Source: Paenibacillus guangzhouensis
GTDB taxonomy: Bacteria; Bacillota; Bacilli; Paenibacillales; Paenibacillaceae
Direction: 5' to 3'
Assembly (NCBI RefSeq): GCF_009363075.1
Contig: NZ_CP045293.1
Location: 6,597,501 to 6,661,500, forward strand
Length of the DNA: 64,000 nt
The notes under the pieces were generated by a model, which was given only the letters and a program-made list of their open reading frames with translations, was not told where the DNA came from and did not search any database. Positions 28,080 to 37,941 of the stretch are shown piece after piece. Position numbers and translations under genes: made by a program. Each line of letters begins with the position of its first letter. The first letter of the stretch is position 1.

Positions 28080-29900
28080 GTGAAATCACGGATGGTAAAT
28101 CCGTTGACCAAGATGAAAGTCAAATACCAGCTCATCTTATTATTCCTCGTCATGGTAGGTCCGATCTTCCTGCTGCATGCTTATGGCAACACGAAGGCCG
28201 AGCAGATTCTAAAGCGGCATGTGACCAATGCCTATATCGAGCTGAACAAGATGAATGTGATGCTTATTGACCGCAACATTGAAAGCGTTAACAAAATCAC
28301 AACAACCATTATTCAGAATCCAATCACCCAGCGGCTTGTGCCGGATGCGAGAGATGCTGTCATCGCGCGTGTAAATCAATACGATGAGATGGTGAAGCTG
28401 CTCGCCAGTTATTCGCTCGGACAGAACGGGGGCAGCAATGTGAACTATTCGCTCTACGTATATGATCCGGAGGATTTGTATTTTTTTGCGCCGAAATTTC
28501 AATATACGCTTAGCGGTGTGTATTTCTTCTCTGATCAGGATGAACCGCCGTGGTTCCAAGAAGCGATTCAGAAAAAAGGAAAAGGTTATATGCGGATCGT
28601 TGACGCAACTGAAATGCTGCAGCCTCGCAAGACGCTCGCGTATGTCCGTGCGGTTAATATGGTTACGAACGGCAAGAAAGTGATCGGGGTACTCGTAGCG
28701 ACCCAGATGGATCATGAAATTGGCGCATCGCTGCAATCCATTTCCTTGCCGGGCGGGGAAATCTACTACCTGAACCGGGATAATGAGGTACTCGCTTCGA
28801 CGGTACCTAGCCAGTTCGGCCATGTCATTCACGTACCGGAGCCGACGGATGAGACGTTCGACGTGAGTGAGCATACATATCATTTCATTGATGATCAGTT
28901 TATCTATGTTGTCAAAATTAGCGATACACTCGGGCAGAAGCTGCTCTACAAGGTTCCGGTGAACCTGCTCTTGCAACAGCAGAGCGAATTGAAGCAACTC
29001 ATTCAATACATGTCCATCACGTACACCGTCGTGGTTTGTATTTTCATGATGTATTTCTGGCGCTCGATTATGAGGCCGCTGCAGAAGCTGGCGATTTTCG
29101 TACGCCGATACGAGCCAGGCAAACTCATCCCGTCGACGCCGTTCCGCGAACGCAAGGATGAGGTCGGTGTCTTGGTCCATGCCATGTATGAGATGGCGAA
29201 CCGATTGAATACGCTCATTACTTATAAATATCAGATGGAGATCAAGCAGAAGGAAGCGCAGTTGCAAATCCTCTATCAGCAGATCAATCCGCACCTGCTC
29301 TACAATACGCTGGAGAGCATCTATTGGAAGTGCACGATGGAAGGTAACGCTGAATCGGCTGAGATGATCAAGGAATTGTCGAAGCTGATGAAAATCGGCT
29401 TAAGCCGCGGCCGGGAGCTCATCCGGTTCGAGGAGGAACTAGAGCATGTGGCAGCCTATATTCGCTTGCAGCAGAAACGGTACGACGACCAGTTCCAAGT
29501 ACGCTGGGACATCGAACCGGGGCTTGCGCACCACCTGATCCCCAAAATTACGCTGCAGCCTTTAGTAGAGAATGCGATGATTCATGGTGTTCGTCAGATG
29601 GAAGAAGACGGCGAGATTAACATCATAGCTCGCGCGGAAGCAGACTATGTGGAGATTCGAGTCGAAGACAATGGCTACAAGACGGTCGATTTCGATGCAA
29701 TCACGAGGCTCTTAACGTCGGAAGAATCGAATCCGAAGCTGGGCTTCGGCATCCGCAATATCCATCAGCGCATCCAGCTTCATTTCGGCGCAGCTTACGG
29801 CATTCACTACCGCGCTAGAGAAGGCGGCGGGACGACCGTGACGATTCGCATTCCTCTGACCCCAATCGAGATGGATGGTTCGATAGACAAGCAAGCATAA
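28080..29900 (+). CDS. YesM-type sensor histidine kinase
   Basis: A 606-residue membrane sensor kinase of the YesM/LytS class. Two transmembrane helices (about residues 15-35 and 305-325) enclose a large extracellular sensor domain; HAMP follows (about 330-385). The phospho-acceptor motif is QINPHLLYNTLESIYWK, and the ATPase domain contains LQPLVENAMIHGVRQ. The usual DNGxG box reads DNGYK, an unusual loss of the second glycine. Start is GTG 28080 with GGAGG 8 nt upstream. It pairs with the response regulator 13 nt downstream; the following sugar importer is the likely target. Confidence 0.92.
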   Translation: MKSRMVNPLTKMKVKYQLILLFLVMVGPIFLLHAYGNTKAEQILKRHVTNAYIELNKMNVMLIDRNIESVNKITTTIIQNPITQRLVPDARDAVIARVNQYDEMVKLLASYSLGQNGGSNVNYSLYVYDPEDLYFFAPKFQYTLSGVYFFSDQDEPPWFQEAIQKKGKGYMRIVDATEMLQPRKTLAYVRAVNMVTNGKKVIGVLVATQMDHEIGASLQSISLPGGEIYYLNRDNEVLASTVPSQFGHVIHVPEPTDETFDVSEHTYHFIDDQFIYVVKISDTLGQKLLYKVPVNLLLQQQSELKQLIQYMSITYTVVVCIFMMYFWRSIMRPLQKLAIFVRRYEPGKLIPSTPFRERKDEVGVLVHAMYEMANRLNTLITYKYQMEIKQKEAQLQILYQQINPHLLYNTLESIYWKCTMEGNAESAEMIKELSKLMKIGLSRGRELIRFEEELEHVAAYIRLQQKRYDDQFQVRWDIEPGLAHHLIPKITLQPLVENAMIHGVRQMEEDGEINIIARAEADYVEIRVEDNGYKTVDFDAITRLLTSEESNPKLGFGIRNIHQRIQLHFGAAYGIHYRAREGGGTTVTIRIPLTPIEMDGSIDKQA

Positions 29901-29913
29901 GGGAGGAGTCATC

Positions 29914-31248
29914 ATGTATAACGTATTGATTGTTGACGATGAACCATTGATTTGCAAAGGGCTTAGCGGCTTGCTAGCCTCTACGGGACTACCTATTCAG
30001 AGCATTTATACGGCACATAGCGGGCACGAGGCATTGGATTATTTGCGGATGGAGGAGATTCATCTCTTAATTACCGACATTCAGATGGGCGCAATGAGCG
30101 GGATCGAGCTGATGCATCAAGCCAAAATGCTCAATCCTGCGATTGAAGCGATCATTATATCAGCCCATGAGACGTTCCAATATGCGCAGCAGGCGATTCG
30201 ACTCGGCGCGAAGGATTACCTGGTCAAGCCGCTCAATGAGAACTTGCTGCTTGATTCCGTCCGAGATGCGCTGTTGAAATCTTCGCACAGACGGCCTTCC
30301 TTGGACGAGACGTTCTCACTGCTCGCCGATTCCGACCATTTCCATATGGAGGAGCCGCTGCAGGATCGAATGTCTTTGCTGGCCGAATTGATTAAGGAGC
30401 CGTCTACCTTCATAGAACCATTGGCACAAACGCTGCAACTGGAGGAGCTCAAGCTCCGAGGGCCTTATTTTGCGATTCTCACGATCCGGTTGGATCTATC
30501 GAAGCGTAAGGCGGAGCGTGAAGTCACCCCGGCTGATCTCGGCCTGCTGCATTATGCTTCGTTGAATATGATCGAGGAGCTGATGCGGGACGATTGGCAG
30601 CATATCGCCTTCTATACGGAACAGGAGATTCATGTCATCGTGCAATGGGATGAAGAGGCCTATCAAGATACTGGCATCCCAAAAATTCATCATCTGGAGA
30701 TGCTGGGGCGCACCATTCATGCCAGCATTCTAAAATATTTGGGCTTGTCTTGCGTCGTAGGCATCAGCCAGATTCTACGCGGTGTATCTTTCCTTGGGGT
30801 ATTAAGCGAACAAGCGCACAAGGCCATTAGCTGGAATCAGCAGCACCGGGATCATTACGTGTTCTATTACGGAAATTTTCATTGGTCGCAGTATGATCGC
30901 GAAGAACCGACGGAGGATGAACTGCATCAGCAGAACAACAGCATCGTGGAACAAGCAAAAGCTTTCATTGACGGGAATTATGCGCAGAAGGGGCTTACGC
31001 TGCATGAGGTTGCGCAGAAGAACCACGTCAGTCCGAATTATCTCAGTTACCTGTATAAGAAGTTCACGGGCTACAATCTCTGGGAGTATGTCATTAAACT
31101 GCGGATGGAGGAGAGCAAGCGACTGCTGCTCCAGACGGATTTGCGAAGATATGAAATTTCGGAGCGGGTAGGCTACGAATCCCCTGAGCATTTCAGCAAA
31201 ATATTCAAAAAATATTATGGCATGAGTCCAAGCGAAGTGAAGAAGTAA
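29914..31248 (+). CDS. YesN-type response regulator (receiver + AraC HTH)
   Basis: A 444-residue regulator. The receiver (about residues 1-120) has DDE at 8-10, phosphorylation site D55 in LLITDIQMG, and K in DYLVKPLN. A middle degenerate GGDEF-like domain follows (about 160-330), and the AraC/XylS double HTH occupies about 345-444 (KGLTLHEVAQKNHVSPNYLS, then YEISERVGYESPEHFSKIF). RBS GGGAGGAG. It is expected to activate the downstream ABC importer genes in response to an extracellular oligosaccharide sensed by the YesM-like kinase. Confidence 0.93.
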   Translation: MYNVLIVDDEPLICKGLSGLLASTGLPIQSIYTAHSGHEALDYLRMEEIHLLITDIQMGAMSGIELMHQAKMLNPAIEAIIISAHETFQYAQQAIRLGAKDYLVKPLNENLLLDSVRDALLKSSHRRPSLDETFSLLADSDHFHMEEPLQDRMSLLAELIKEPSTFIEPLAQTLQLEELKLRGPYFAILTIRLDLSKRKAEREVTPADLGLLHYASLNMIEELMRDDWQHIAFYTEQEIHVIVQWDEEAYQDTGIPKIHHLEMLGRTIHASILKYLGLSCVVGISQILRGVSFLGVLSEQAHKAISWNQQHRDHYVFYYGNFHWSQYDREEPTEDELHQQNNSIVEQAKAFIDGNYAQKGLTLHEVAQKNHVSPNYLSYLYKKFTGYNLWEYVIKLRMEESKRLLLQTDLRRYEISERVGYESPEHFSKIFKKYYGMSPSEVKK

Positions 31249-31348
31249 TATCAGCCATCATCTGCATAGTTCTGCACCTATCCCCGGGTCCGCTTCTTTC
31301 CTACAATGAGTGAAACGACACTACACGTAAGGGAGGAAGGGGACCCGT

Positions 31349-32221
31349 ATGCGATTCACTGGCATGCTGCGCAAACATTTCTGGGGATATGCGTTTCTAC
31401 TCCCAGCGGTGCTCCTATTTATCATTTTTCTATGGGTACCAATTATCAAAGGATTTGTGTATAGCTTCTATCACGTTGATTTTGTGAAAGGGAACACCTA
31501 CGTCGGCTTCGACAATTACAAGACAGTCTTCTCTGATCCAGACGTCGGCAAGGCGATCAAGAACAGCTTCTATTATATGGTCTTGTGCCTTCTCTTCGGT
31601 TTCTGGGTACCGATTGTTTTCTCAATTGCCATCTCGGAGCTTAAGAAATTTCAGGGCGCGGTTCGCGTAGCGGCTTATCTACCCTATGTCGTACCCATCG
31701 TCGTATTGTACGGGCTATGGCGCTGGATGTACGATCCGGTCGGTCCGATCAATGCGCTCTTAACGACGCTTGGTCTCGATCAAATTGCCTTCATGACAGA
31801 TACCAAGTGGTCGATGATTTCCCTCGTACTGATGGAGACTTGGCAGCAATTCGGATCGGCGATGCTCATCTATCTCGCAGCGGTGCTCAGTATTCCGCGG
31901 GACTGGTACGAAGCAGCCGAGATCGACGGGGCAGGCGTCTGGGCCCGGATTCGGCACATTACATTGCCTTCGATGCGCAATTTGATTCTCTTGATGTTAG
32001 TCCTTCAGCTCATCGGAACCTCTCAAGGCTATCAATCGCAGCTTGCGATGCTGGATGGCGGGCCGAATAATGCGACATTAACGTATGCGCTGCTCATTGT
32101 TAAGTACGCCTTCAACAAGCTCGATTATGGGGTAGCGACGGCATTAGGCGTATTGATGTTTATCGTGTTAGGGCTGCTCGCGACGTTGCAGTTCCGATTG
32201 CAGAATAAGGAGGAGAACTAA
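31349..32221 (+). CDS. Carbohydrate ABC transporter permease (MalF/LplB type)
   Basis: A 290-residue sugar permease with six helices, beginning MRFTGMLRKHFWGYAFLLPA. It carries the EAA loop YEAAEIDGAGVWARIRHITLP that contacts the ATPase. RBS GGGAGGAAGGGG, 100 nt after yesN; TACAAT at about 31301-31306 may be a -10 element. It pairs with the next permease. No ATPase gene is present in the cluster, as is usual for CUT1 importers that share a general MsmX-type ATPase. Confidence 0.92.
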   Translation: MRFTGMLRKHFWGYAFLLPAVLLFIIFLWVPIIKGFVYSFYHVDFVKGNTYVGFDNYKTVFSDPDVGKAIKNSFYYMVLCLLFGFWVPIVFSIAISELKKFQGAVRVAAYLPYVVPIVVLYGLWRWMYDPVGPINALLTTLGLDQIAFMTDTKWSMISLVLMETWQQFGSAMLIYLAAVLSIPRDWYEAAEIDGAGVWARIRHITLPSMRNLILLMLVLQLIGTSQGYQSQLAMLDGGPNNATLTYALLIVKYAFNKLDYGVATALGVLMFIVLGLLATLQFRLQNKEEN

Positions 32222-32222
32222 G

Positions 32223-33095
32223 ATGAAGCAGATGGAGCGCGGGATCTTATCCTCTTACGATTTTAAACGAACCTCTACCAAAATAGGCTACGCGATCATG
32301 GTGCTCATGCTTGTGGGGATGGCGTTTACGATGCTCTACCCGATTGCGGTGACGATGCTGAACGGGTTCAAGACGAACGCGGAAGTGAACTCCTTCCCGC
32401 CGAAGTTTCTCCCGACGACATGGGAATTCGACAACTTCTCGAAAGGATGGAACTATATCGATCTCACCGTTTTCCTGAAGAATACGTTATTCATTTTCAT
32501 CGGCAATATGGTTGTCACGGTTTTCGTGCTTGGGCTCGCTTCTTATAGCTTGTCGCGGCTACGCGTGCCGTATCAGCGGTACATTCAGTTCTTCTTCATG
32601 GTGACGTTATTCATCCCGGCGGCAAGCTATATGATTCCGAGCTTCGTGAACTTAAAAGAACTTGGGCTGCTGAACAGCTATGCGGCATTCTGGCTGCCAG
32701 CGGGCGCGAATGCGTTCTTCCTTCTACTGCTCAAGAGCTTCTTCGACGGCGTTCATATGGAGCTGCTCGAAGCGGCGCGGATCGATGGTGCTTCGGAGGT
32801 AGGGACCTTCGTCCGCATAGCGCTTCCGTTATCGATTCCGATCTTCGCAACGCTGGCGATCTTCGTCTTCTCGACGGCATGGAATGACTGGTTCTGGCCA
32901 TCGCTTGTCATGCATTCTGAAGATAAATATCCACTTGCGACGGCGATGTACAAATACGTCATTAATGTGCGGCGGCTGGATACGAATATTAAGTTCGCGA
33001 TCCTCTTCATGGTCATGGTTCCGCCGATCATCGTGTTCCTCGTATTTCAGAAGTACATCATGCGGGGACTTCATTTAGGCGGTGTCAAAGGATAG
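32223..33095 (+). CDS. Carbohydrate ABC transporter permease (MalG type)
   Basis: A 290-residue CUT1 permease of the MalG class with six helices and the EAA loop LLEAARIDGASEVGTFVRIALP. It starts one base after the previous stop with GGAGG upstream, so the permeases are translationally linked. The C-terminus (QKYIMRGLHLGGVKG) is typical of the family. Confidence 0.92.
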   Translation: MKQMERGILSSYDFKRTSTKIGYAIMVLMLVGMAFTMLYPIAVTMLNGFKTNAEVNSFPPKFLPTTWEFDNFSKGWNYIDLTVFLKNTLFIFIGNMVVTVFVLGLASYSLSRLRVPYQRYIQFFFMVTLFIPAASYMIPSFVNLKELGLLNSYAAFWLPAGANAFFLLLLKSFFDGVHMELLEAARIDGASEVGTFVRIALPLSIPIFATLAIFVFSTAWNDWFWPSLVMHSEDKYPLATAMYKYVINVRRLDTNIKFAILFMVMVPPIIVFLVFQKYIMRGLHLGGVKG

Positions 33096-33220
33096 GCGGG
33101 TGTGCGCAGCATCGTAGAGTTGCACATGAACCTTCATAAGATCACACATCGGCAGGTGCGATCAGCTCGATTATGATGAAGGTGTTAACAATATCCATAT
33201 AGGAAAGAAGGGGCGTTCCC

Positions 33221-34657
33221 ATGCGAAAGGTTTCGTTATTATTGATGTGTCTCTTAGTCGTAAGTACGATGTTGGCAGCTTGCGGCAGCGGCAGTTCCAC
33301 CAAAGTAGAGAGTAAGGATCCGGGTACGGCTTCCAACAATACGACAACAACGGATACAACGAAGACAGAGGATCCGGCAGCGCAGAAAGTGACGATCAAG
33401 ATCCATTATCCAACACCGGATTTGGTCGAGAAACGGGCAGCAGAAGATGAGAAGATCAAGCGATTCCAAGAGAAGTATCCCAATGTGGATATCGTGAAGG
33501 ATGACTGGCAGTACAATGTCAGCGAGATCGGCGTCAAAATGGCGGCGAATGAAGCGCCAACGTTCTTCAATACGTACGCGACAGAAGCTAAGTTCTTAAT
33601 TGAAAAGGGCTGGGCGGCAGATATTACCGAGCTCTATAACCAGTACGCCCATAAAGATGAGATTAACCCGATTCTTCAGAACCAATTCATTATCGATGGC
33701 AAAGTGTACGGTGTTGCACAGCAAGGATATGTGAACACCACGATGATCAACAAGAAGCTGCTTGACGACAAGAAAGTAGCAGTCCCTCCATTCGACTGGA
33801 CTTGGGACGATATGCTGAACACAGCGAAGGGCGTCGCCGATCCGAAGAAAGGCATTTCCGGTATCGCGCCAATGGGCAAAGGTAACGAAGCGGGCTGGAA
33901 CTGGACGAATTTCTTGTTCGAAGCCGGCGGCGAAATCCAGAACGTCGATTCGAAAGTCAATGCGACATTTAATTCTGAAGCAGGTCTGAAAGCATTAGAA
34001 TTCTATAAAAAATTACGCTGGGAAGCGAACGCCATCCCACAAGACTGGGCACTCGGTTGGGGGGATGCTGTAGGGTCCTTCGCGCAAGGCAGAACGGCGA
34101 TGGTGATGGCTGGTTCGGATGGCGTTGTCGATCAAGCGTTGAACCAAGGCGGTCTGAAGCCGGAGGACGTCTTGACGTATCCAATGCCTGCAGCGGAGAA
34201 AGGCGGCAAGCATACAGGCGTTCTTGGCGGTGATTATCTCGTCGTCAATCCAAATGCGAGCAAGGAAGAGCAAGAAGCAGCGTTCAATTATATTACCTTC
34301 GATTATTTCTCTGACAAAGGGCTAGAGGCGCTTGAAGCAGATATTCAAGCACGGAAAAAAGACAACAAATTCTTCGTACCGCCGCTTATTAACTACTATG
34401 CAGCAGAATCTGAATATGGCAAGAAGGTCAAAGCTATCTATGATAAGTACGATAACGTCTACCAATACAATCCTGATATTCTAAGCGTGTTGGACGGCAA
34501 ACCTGAAGCGCAGTACAATACGCAGGATTACTACGCGACGATGACGAACGTGATTCAGCAGGTATTCTCGGATAAGAACACGGATCTGAAGGCACAGCTT
34601 GATACCGCGGCGAAGCTCGTACAAGAGAAATATTTCGATCCAATCAAAGTACAATAA
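33221..34657 (+). CDS. Sugar ABC transporter substrate-binding lipoprotein
   Basis: A 478-residue SBP_bac_1 family lipoprotein. The signal peptide ends at the lipobox LAAC (C21), followed by a Ser/Thr-rich linker. The body contains family features such as FDWTWDDMLNTAKGVADP and GGDYLVVNPNASKEEQ. It captures the oligosaccharide for the two permeases encoded upstream. A 125-nt gap precedes it, so it may also have its own promoter. Strong terminator downstream. Ligand unknown; neighbouring GH39/GH3 enzymes suggest xylo- or gluco-oligosaccharides. Confidence 0.92.
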   Translation: MRKVSLLLMCLLVVSTMLAACGSGSSTKVESKDPGTASNNTTTTDTTKTEDPAAQKVTIKIHYPTPDLVEKRAAEDEKIKRFQEKYPNVDIVKDDWQYNVSEIGVKMAANEAPTFFNTYATEAKFLIEKGWAADITELYNQYAHKDEINPILQNQFIIDGKVYGVAQQGYVNTTMINKKLLDDKKVAVPPFDWTWDDMLNTAKGVADPKKGISGIAPMGKGNEAGWNWTNFLFEAGGEIQNVDSKVNATFNSEAGLKALEFYKKLRWEANAIPQDWALGWGDAVGSFAQGRTAMVMAGSDGVVDQALNQGGLKPEDVLTYPMPAAEKGGKHTGVLGGDYLVVNPNASKEEQEAAFNYITFDYFSDKGLEALEADIQARKKDNKFFVPPLINYYAAESEYGKKVKAIYDKYDNVYQYNPDILSVLDGKPEAQYNTQDYYATMTNVIQQVFSDKNTDLKAQLDTAAKLVQEKYFDPIKVQ

Positions 34658-34667
34658 GGCATGACAG

Positions 34668-34715
34668 AAAGACTGGATATGACCGGCACGCGCCGTTCGT
34701 TATCCAGTCTTTTTA
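34668..34715 (+). terminator. Terminator of the sugar importer operon
   Basis: AAAGACTGGATA / TATCCAGTCTTT stem with a GC-rich loop and T-run. Confidence 0.9.
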
Positions 34716-34718
34716 TTA

Positions 34719-35114
34719 TCAATTCCCGCGGACACGGGGATCGTATCGCAGCGAGATGCGTTGCCACGATTCTTGCCCGGTGTCGTTGTCTTGCATCAAC
34801 GAGCGGATCTTCTCATGCATGGCCTGCGGAGCCTCGCCGTTCCGTTCGATATGCAGATCGATGGCAACGAGCAAAATTTTGGCTAAGTCTAATGCATCAG
34901 CTTGGATGGAATGTATGTCCGAAGGGAAAAATTTCTCTAACATCTTGCTCGAAATGCGAGGAAGTCCGGTTCGCGGGATTTTCCCTGTGGCGCTTTTCAC
35001 ATTCGAAGTCATTGGGCGCGTAATCCATTCCACGGTCTCGAACCCTAATTGTTCATAAAAGGCAACTTGTTCTTTGACTGACTGGCACGGCAGAATCGGA
35101 ATGATTCGATTCAT
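34719..35114 (-). pseudogene. VOC (glyoxalase/bleomycin-resistance) family gene with probable internal deletion
   Basis: An open 131-residue frame with an intact start and ribosome binding site (AAGGTGG). The N-terminus ILPCQSVKEQVAFYEQLGFE is a typical first beta-alpha unit of the vicinal oxygen chelate fold. After about residue 34 the sequence jumps to a segment (GKIPRTGLPRIS) that in related proteins, as I recall them, lies past the middle of the domain; the strands carrying the central metal ligand and ligand-binding loop are missing. The C-terminal helices (LDLAKILLVAIDLHIERNG) look preserved. An in-frame deletion would explain this; it could still encode a stable remnant. Confidence 0.6.
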
Positions 35115-35267
35115 GACATTCCACCTTTCCTCTTGCAGAAGATTTCGCGTATACTCCAATCGTACAACATTCATGCAAATGGTAAGGTTTGACGTAGGAA
35201 TGGTGGTTGTTCGCGAGGAAAAGAACAGGAACCCGCTATATACTTTAATCCGAGGAGGGAATCCGCC

Positions 35268-37784
35268 ATGGGATATTATTACGAATTTATTGAACATCAG
35301 GACGACCTGCCGATTCGGCTGTTCGTGAACAGTGTGGCGCATGTACTTTTTCATTGGCATAAAGAAATCGAAATTATCTATGTGCTGCAAGGCGCAGTGA
35401 CGATCCATCTGGATCAACGGCAATACGTACTGAACCAAGACGATGTCATTGTCGTTAATAGCATGTCGGTACATCAAATTGAACGGACAAGCCAAGATAA
35501 TGTCCTATTGACGCTGCAGTTCAATCCAGAGCTGATGGATGATCACGCGGTCATCGAATGTAACTCGCTGCATCAGACCCCCGAGAATCTTCGGCATTAT
35601 GACCGTATCCGCAGCGCGCTTGCGCAGATGGCTTGGGAATCCAGCAAAAAAGCGCAGGGCAGCCGCAATTATTCACTTGGTCTACTTCAGATTCTGGCAG
35701 GTCATTTGCTGCGTTATTTCTCTACGCTGCGCAGTGATACTTCACGGGAAGATGTGAAGGCTTATGATTATCAACGGTTGAATCGTATTTTGCAGTATGT
35801 GGACAAGCATTATTCAGAGAAAATCACGCTGCAATCGATGGCGGATCATGAGCATTTAAGTCTGCATTATTTCTCGCATTTTTTCAGCGACAAGATCGGG
35901 ATTCCTTTTCAGAAATATTTGACGCAGGTTCGTCTCGAGAAGGCCGTTGCCGAATTATCGGATACGCACAAGAAGCTGACAGAGATCGCGCTTGATTGCG
36001 GGTTCGCGAACGTGAAGCTGTTCAATAAATATTTTAAAGAGAAATATGATTGTACGCCGGGTGCGTTCCGAGAAGCATTGTCGACGTCCGAACAGCGGGA
36101 GGATTCGAACCGAAAACCGCTTACTTATGAGGAGTCCTCCAGCGGGGATTATTATGAGACGGACACGATTCAGGCGATGGCGTCGCTGTACCGCTATTTG
36201 GAGCGGAACGAAGAAGGCGCAACGATGTTGGACACGACCGATGTCGTTCACGAACAGATCGATATTCATGTTCAGCAGGAGAAGGCCGGCCGGCCTTACC
36301 CAAGGCCGTGGAGTCGGGTCACGACAGCCGGACGGGCCATCGAAGGACTACGGGTCGATTGGCAGACGCAATTTACAGAGCTTCAGCGTAAACTCGCCTT
36401 TAGCCATATTCGGTTCCATGGCATCTTCAACGATGAGATGATGATCTATCGGGAGACGGAAGCGGGCGAGCCGGTCTATAACTGGGCGTATGTGGATAAA
36501 CTCTATGATTTCCTCTTGCAGTCGGGGATTCGTCCGTTCGTGGAACTTAGCTTCATGCCGACGCCCTTGCGCAGATCGCAAGAGACGATCTTCTGGTGGA
36601 AGGGCAATATATCACCACCTGCGGATCAGGATAAATGGAATGCGCTCGTGCGCGAGTTCATTTATCATTGCTTGAATCGTTATGGGATCGATGAAGTGCG
36701 GCAGTGGTATTTCGAGGTCTGGAACGAGCCGGATCTGTCAGGTGTCTGCTGGGCCGGGACGAAGGAAGAGTATTTCGAATTCTATGAGGCAACGGCTCGC
36801 ACTGTAAAAGAGGTCGCAAGCGACCTACGGGTCGGAGGGCCAGCGCTCGGCTATGGTTCGCTCTGGAATGATACATGGGCGGATGAGTTCCTGACCTATT
36901 GCCGAACGCGAGAAGTGCCTATCGATTTCTTCTCGTTCCACGTCTATTCGGAATACCCGAATCTGAAGGCAGAGACGGACAAGCTGACGACGATGATGCC
37001 TCCGTCCTTCTACACCGATTCCGTTGAACGGGTACGTGCGCTGCTTCAAGATCATCGCATGTCTGACTTGGAACTGCACATGACGGAGTGGAATTTCTCG
37101 CTCTATGATCGCAATTATGTGCACGATACGATGTTTATGGCGCCGTTCGTCATCTTGCATGCGCTTCGGATGATGAATCAACTCACCTCGATCGCCTTCT
37201 GGTCGTTCACCGATGTATTCGAGGAGAGCCAACTGCCGGTTCCACCCTTCTACGGCGGATTTGGATTAATTAATCGGAATGGGCTGAAGAAACCAAGTTA
37301 TTATGCGTTCGAGTTGTTGTCAAAGCTTGGTGAACAGCTGGTGGAGCAGGGGGATGGCTATGTCGTTACGCGCAGCGCAAGCGGTGATCTGCAAATCCTG
37401 ATGTATCATTACGCGCATGTCGATCCGCTGTTCGCGAGCGGGGATTGGTCAGGATTCTCGGAGACGAACCGATACAGTATTTTCGAAGAGAAGGGGAGCA
37501 GGGCTTATCATGTGAGGGTTGAGCTGCAGTTTCCGATGAAGGTGATGACCTATCGCATGGACCGTGAGCATGGCTCCGTTTTCGATGAATGGGTAAGACT
37601 CGGTACGCCGGCCTATCCAACGGAAGAAGAAATGGAGTATTTGCACAAACGCAGCGGACCGGAAATTCGATTGGAGTTGATCGATCCGCAGCAGTCAAGC
37701 TTTGACTATGACCAGATGTATACCGTTCCGCCGCATGGTGTGCTGCTCGTGACGTTTCAGCGACAGTATGGCACAGGCATGTAA
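35268..37784 (+). CDS. AraC-family regulator fused to a GH39 glycoside hydrolase domain
   Basis: An 838-residue two-part protein. Residues about 20-85 form an AraC-type cupin sensor (HWHKEIEIIYVLQGAVTIHL). Residues about 170-268 are a complete AraC/XylS double HTH (ITLQSMADHEHLSLHYFSHF, then LTEIALDCGFANVKLFNKYF). From about residue 325 to the end is a GH39 (beta-xylosidase/alpha-iduronidase) module with the acid/base in WNEPD (E487) and the nucleophile in TEWN (E607), both present. There is no signal peptide, so it acts in the cytosol. RBS GAGGAGGG. It lies between the sugar importer and a PTS/GH3 pair. The GH39 part could hydrolyse imported xylosides or serve as the sugar sensor. Confidence 0.92.
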   Translation: MGYYYEFIEHQDDLPIRLFVNSVAHVLFHWHKEIEIIYVLQGAVTIHLDQRQYVLNQDDVIVVNSMSVHQIERTSQDNVLLTLQFNPELMDDHAVIECNSLHQTPENLRHYDRIRSALAQMAWESSKKAQGSRNYSLGLLQILAGHLLRYFSTLRSDTSREDVKAYDYQRLNRILQYVDKHYSEKITLQSMADHEHLSLHYFSHFFSDKIGIPFQKYLTQVRLEKAVAELSDTHKKLTEIALDCGFANVKLFNKYFKEKYDCTPGAFREALSTSEQREDSNRKPLTYEESSSGDYYETDTIQAMASLYRYLERNEEGATMLDTTDVVHEQIDIHVQQEKAGRPYPRPWSRVTTAGRAIEGLRVDWQTQFTELQRKLAFSHIRFHGIFNDEMMIYRETEAGEPVYNWAYVDKLYDFLLQSGIRPFVELSFMPTPLRRSQETIFWWKGNISPPADQDKWNALVREFIYHCLNRYGIDEVRQWYFEVWNEPDLSGVCWAGTKEEYFEFYEATARTVKEVASDLRVGGPALGYGSLWNDTWADEFLTYCRTREVPIDFFSFHVYSEYPNLKAETDKLTTMMPPSFYTDSVERVRALLQDHRMSDLELHMTEWNFSLYDRNYVHDTMFMAPFVILHALRMMNQLTSIAFWSFTDVFEESQLPVPPFYGGFGLINRNGLKKPSYYAFELLSKLGEQLVEQGDGYVVTRSASGDLQILMYHYAHVDPLFASGDWSGFSETNRYSIFEEKGSRAYHVRVELQFPMKVMTYRMDREHGSVFDEWVRLGTPAYPTEEEMEYLHKRSGPEIRLELIDPQQSSFDYDQMYTVPPHGVLLVTFQRQYGTGM

Positions 37785-37795
37785 TCGGCTGATAC

Positions 37796-37825
37796 AACAC
37801 CTCTATGGAAGGAGGTGTTTTTTTT
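37796..37825 (+). terminator. Terminator after the AraC-GH39 gene
   Basis: AACACCTC / GAGGTGTT stem followed by about seven T's. Confidence 0.9.
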
Positions 37826-37913
37826 GCTGTTTCAGTTCCGCAAGCAGAGGTCATTCTATGACAAGGGAGATCGAGAGGGCAAAAAACGATCCCATGGAAG
37901 GCAAGGAACAACA

Positions 37914-37941
37914 AGAAAGCGTTATCATCATCTTCTATACT
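37914..37941 (+). promoter_or_regulatory. Candidate cre (CcpA) site and promoter of the EIIC-GH3 operon
   Basis: AGAAAGCGTTATCA (37914-37927) differs from the CcpA cre consensus core (TGAAARCG-NTWWCA type) mainly at the first base. It lies just upstream of a -10-like TATACT (37936-37941), so CcpA bound here would block transcription. Carbon catabolite control of the EIIC/GH3 pair is inferred. Confidence 0.45.

Noticed and set aside
28209-29294. 361-codon minus-strand frame inside the YesM-like kinase gene
   Set aside because: The plus-strand frame has full kinase motifs; the antisense frame has no ribosome binding site and no recognisable domain.
34661-35023. Plus-strand frame opposite the VOC remnant
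   Set aside because: Antisense shadow that overlaps the sugar-importer terminator; no ribosome binding site.
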